This document shows, in pieces, positions 61,506 through 64,000 of a DNA stretch of 64,000 nt. Below the pieces are notes generated by a model. The model was not told where the DNA came from. It was given only the letters and a program-made list of their open reading frames with translations, and did not search any database. This DNA is from Spirosoma arboris (GTDB lineage: Bacteria; Bacteroidota; Bacteroidia; Cytophagales; Spirosomataceae). Each line of letters begins with the position of its first letter. Within the stretch, counting starts at the first letter, position 1. Made by a program: the position numbers and the translations under genes. The stretch is from assembly GCF_009754945.1 (NCBI RefSeq), contig NZ_WPIN01000002.1, positions 124,001 through 188,000 on the forward strand, read 5' to 3'.

Positions 61506-62675
61506 TCAGGCTATTAAATCAGCAGACTGGTGTTCGTATATGCTTTCAAGTGCAGCCACCAGAATGTCCACTTCGGTTTGCGTATTATACTTCCCAAGCG
61601 ATAGGCGAACGTGCTCCCAACCTGGCAACGAACCAATAGCACTCAATACATGGGAGCCACCCCGAATCAGATTCGAGCAGGCGCTCCCGCCCGAGACGGC
61701 TATCCCTGCATGATCTAAAGTGGTCACCAGCGAATCTCCTGATGGTAGGGGTGGTAAACTAAGACTAAGTACTGTATCTATACTCTCAGCTGGTAAAGCC
61801 GATAAACCGTTAAATCGCACTTGTGGCAGTACTTCAGTTAATCGGTTAATCAGTCGTTCTTTCAGAGAACGTACATGGATTTGATTCGATAGGCGATCCC
61901 GGTAGCTGATTTCCAATGCCTTTGCTAACCCAACAATACCCGTTACGTTTTCTGTGCCCGGACGTAGTCCCTGCTCCTGGTTACCGCCGTATAGGAGTGC
62001 TGGGAGCTGGATTCGTTTTCGGGCGTACAGGAATCCGACGCCTTTGGGACCATGAAATTTATGGGCAGAGCCGACGATAAAATCGATGGGCAAGTCAGCC
62101 AGATCAAACGGATAACGACCAATTGTCTGTACTGTATCTGAGTGAAACAAAGCGTTATACTCCTTGCAAAGCCAGGCAATATGGGCAAGGTCGTTTAGGT
62201 TACCGATTTCATTGTTGCCGTGCATTAAGCTCACCAGCGTAGACGGCAAATCGTCGGTACGGTGTTGGTGTAGTAATCGTTCTAAGTAGTCGTAATCAGG
62301 ACGCCCCCGGGTGTCCAGCGGCAGCCAATGAAGTCGAACACCTTCTTCTGGACTAAATCGGGTAAGGGGTTGTAACACCGCTTTATGTTCGATAGGACTA
62401 CTGATAGCATGCCGGATACCCAACCCCCGCAAACTCCCAGCGATAGCCAGATTATCCGATTCGGTAGCACCACTCGTGAACGTAATCTCGCTCGGGGATG
62501 CGTTGAGTAAATCAGCTACAGTTTTTCTAGCTTTGTCCACTACCCGCCGTGCTTCCTGACCCGCTCGATGGGTTGAAGATGGATTACCAAAGTACTGGGT
62601 TAAGTACGGCACCATTGCGTCAAATACTTCAGGGTCAAGGGCAGTTGTGGCGGCATTGTCGAAATAGATTTCCAT
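61506..62675 (-). CDS. Cysteine desulfurase (NifS/IscS class V aminotransferase)
   Basis: 389 residues. EIYFDNAATTALDPEVFDAM opens the family; FTSGATESDNLAIAGSLRG follows; SAHKFHGPKGVGFLY holds the PLP-binding Lys, and AVSGGSACSNLIRGGSHVL the active-site Cys. It removes sulphur from cysteine as a persulfide for Fe-S clusters or tRNA thiolation. No scaffold gene (iscU, sufU) is adjacent. The riboswitch at 62944-63050 lies 270 bases upstream on the same strand, so sulphur or methionine state may control it. Confidence 0.94.
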   Translation of the reverse strand: MEIYFDNAATTALDPEVFDAMVPYLTQYFGNPSSTHRAGQEARRVVDKARKTVADLLNASPSEITFTSGATESDNLAIAGSLRGLGIRHAISSPIEHKAVLQPLTRFSPEEGVRLHWLPLDTRGRPDYDYLERLLHQHRTDDLPSTLVSLMHGNNEIGNLNDLAHIAWLCKEYNALFHSDTVQTIGRYPFDLADLPIDFIVGSAHKFHGPKGVGFLYARKRIQLPALLYGGNQEQGLRPGTENVTGIVGLAKALEISYRDRLSNQIHVRSLKERLINRLTEVLPQVRFNGLSALPAESIDTVLSLSLPPLPSGDSLVTTLDHAGIAVSGGSACSNLIRGGSHVLSAIGSLPGWEHVRLSLGKYNTQTEVDILVAALESIYEHQSADLIA

Positions 62676-62943
62676 AATGAAGTGTTTTATTGAGTATCAC
62701 GCAGTAAATTTATCGGTATTTTTTATCTATAATTCCTATAGAATAAATGGAAAAATTAAGCTAATTAAGGGCTAATCAACCTATTCAGTGGCATTAATTC
62801 TAAGTAATAGTTAAGAGGAAACTTAGGTTAATTCAGGAGCTAATCAGGCAATAACGGTGGGGAGTACTAACGGGGAGACTCCTTCTTGAGTCAATTGAAC
62901 ATCGGAAGACGTGTGCAGTCATAAGCCATGCCGCCGAAGCGGT

Positions 62944-63050
62944 TGTAAATTTATAGTTCCTAACGCTGTAGGCAGGTTAGCACTATCGCCAACTGGCAAG
63001 TTGCTAAGGGTTCGCTGAGCCTATCTCTCCCCCTTTCTGTATAAATCACA
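62944..63050 (-). ncRNA. SAM-I type riboswitch aptamer
   Basis: Read on the minus strand. P1 is formed by UGUGAUUUAUA and UAUAAAUUUACA. Then come AGAAAGGG with its partner CCCUU (P2a), GAGAGAUAGGCUC (P2b, with an A-U replacing a usual G-C), UAGCAAC, a P3 stem UUGCC/GGCGA, and AGUGCUAACCUG, equivalent to the conserved GGUGCUAAnUCC. The order and conserved words match SAM-I aptamers. A hairpin (GACTC/GAGTC at 62877-62892) follows in the expression region. The nearest gene downstream is the cysteine desulfurase. Confidence 0.78.
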
Positions 63051-63423
63051 ACTACGTGCAGGCTTCGTAATTGATGATGGCGTAAAGATAAACACGTCAA
63101 TTTTTAATTTCCAAATTAGTATATAAATTTTATCGAATAAAAAGACTAGTCCTAAAACCCGATAGAATATACACCCTATTTAAAGTACCGCACGATCTAA
63201 AAAAAACAAAATATTTATAAATAAATGTTCGCTAAAAAATGGGGTTAATCAGATACTGATCGAGTTGAACCTAACTACGTAGGCCGATTACCTGCACCTT
63301 TTTTAAATTCGTCAAACTAGAAAGTTTTTTGTTAGAAGCTATTTTTTCTGTTCGTAATAGACTGTATATGAACGATTTTAAAAAAATATTAAGTATTTTT
63401 CTTGTTTTTCTAAAATAATCATT
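63051..63423. other. Non-coding stretch
   Basis: AT-rich, with no convincing gene on either strand. A short minus-strand open frame at 63271-63459 has Lys/Leu-rich chance composition. Confidence 0.5.
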
Positions 63424-63435
63424 CCTACCTTTGAG
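63424..63435 (+). promoter_or_regulatory. Promoter at the right edge
   Basis: TACCTTTG lies within this stretch and fits TAnnTTTG; a TTG in CTTGTTTTTC at about 63400 gives suitable spacing. It points right towards the small leader ORF at 63568 and genes outside the window. Confidence 0.5.
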
Positions 63436-63567
63436 GCATCTGACAAGTACTACCTGCAAAGTAGTTGTTATTTATACTGATCGAATAGAAGGCACTCGTT
63501 GATATCTTTTTCAACTGGCGCAATATTGGATTAGTACTAGTTTCCGAACTTATAAATAACCGTCATT

Positions 63568-63645
63568 ATGCGCATGCATTTTATACTTTGTTGTTGTAGC
63601 TCCACTAGAGAAGTCTCCCCTCTCTCGCTACCCATTGACTATTGA
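63568..63645 (+). CDS. Probable poly-cysteine leader peptide
   Basis: A 25-residue frame reads MRMHFILCCCSSTREVSPLS… and stops with TGA at 63643-63645. Three consecutive TGT codons sit early in it. A promoter lies about 130 bases upstream, and a hairpin region ending in a run of T (63727-63734) lies downstream before any larger gene. This layout suggests a leader whose translation senses cysteine supply and attenuates a sulphur-related operon beyond the window. The role is inferred. Confidence 0.45.
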   Translation: MRMHFILCCCSSTREVSPLSLPIDY

Positions 63646-64000
63646 TCCAGTAATCTCAATTAGTCTTCTGGCTCCTGATCAAATTTAGTAGGATACTCAT
63701 CCTCAATGAGAACACTTCATCAATAAGCTTTTTTTTACAGTCAATTACTATATAAATTCTATATACTTTGACTAGTAATATAAAAAATGATTAACCCAAA
63801 ATTCATCGACTGACCCAATACACTCATTTTCTGATCCTGAATCGCTTTTGATTCTGTGGCGTGGCAAATTCTGTTTCTGAAAAGGTAGTTATCCGCTTTC
63901 GAAATGCAGGCTCTTCAGCTGGCAACTATCCGAACTCAACAAATTTGTTCACCCACAGAATCGAAGGCAATCGGCAAAATGAGGACTATACATAGTAGCT

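Noticed and set aside
63271..63459. 62-residue minus-strand ORF
   Set aside because: Lys/Leu-rich chance composition in AT-rich DNA; it overlaps the promoter of the right-edge leader.

Overview
The window comes from a member of the Bacteroidota, most likely a Cytophagales bacterium close to Spirosoma. The signs are -7 boxes of the TAnnTTTG type with an upstream TTG, weak or absent Shine-Dalgarno sequences, and Bacteroidota-type core genes and tyrosine integrases. The assignment to a Spirosoma-like host is inference from protein style; no 16S gene is present.

Layout. (1) 1-4035, core chromosome: queuine tRNA-ribosyltransferase (tgt), a family 2 glycosyltransferase, rsmG, a small conserved protein and tRNA-Asn(GTT). 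(2) 4037-44961, integrated element 1 (about 41 kb). It is bounded by a 45-bp exact duplication of the 3' end of tRNA-Asn and carries a tyrosine integrase next to its right end. (3) About 44962-54237, integrated element 2 (about 9 kb), stacked directly behind the first and bounded by a 50-bp exact repeat that includes the tRNA-Asn terminator. It has its own integrase. (4) 54238-64000, core chromosome: a thioredoxin-fold lipoprotein or periplasmic protein, an APC permease, a luciferase-like flavin monooxygenase, an AraC regulator with an SDR, a cysteine desulfurase, a SAM-I type riboswitch and a probable poly-cysteine leader peptide at the right edge.

Element 1 mixes phage-like and cargo modules. 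Its left end carries a five-gene operon (helical GTPase-associated protein, two GTPases, a GAP1-like adaptor ending in an EAD1-like domain, and a nucleoside phosphorylase-fold effector ending in the same EAD1-like domain). This is a GTPase-centred conflict system of the kind predicted computationally, with little experimental description. Other cargo is an Eco57I-like methylase with a PD-(D/E)XK partner, an HsdR-N nuclease-like protein, a degenerate RadC-like protein and two large sensor histidine kinases. Phage-derived parts are a Rha regulator, a NUMOD4-HNH endonuclease, a tape measure protein, a frameshifted tail-chaperone-like gene, a terminase-small-subunit-like protein, a DnaB helicase and an initiator-like gene holding iteron-like repeats, two excisionase-like proteins and the integrase. 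No capsid, portal or large terminase gene is seen, so the element is either a decayed prophage or a phage satellite.

Element 2 has a primase/VirE replication module, an integrase, divergent HTH regulators around a perfect 20-bp-arm palindrome, and likely defence cargo (KAP-type NTPase, putative AbiC-like membrane protein, 2OG-Fe(II) oxygenase-like protein). The tRNA-Asn gene is intact at the left. Element 1 supplies a replacement terminator just after it, and the original terminator now lies 41 kb away.
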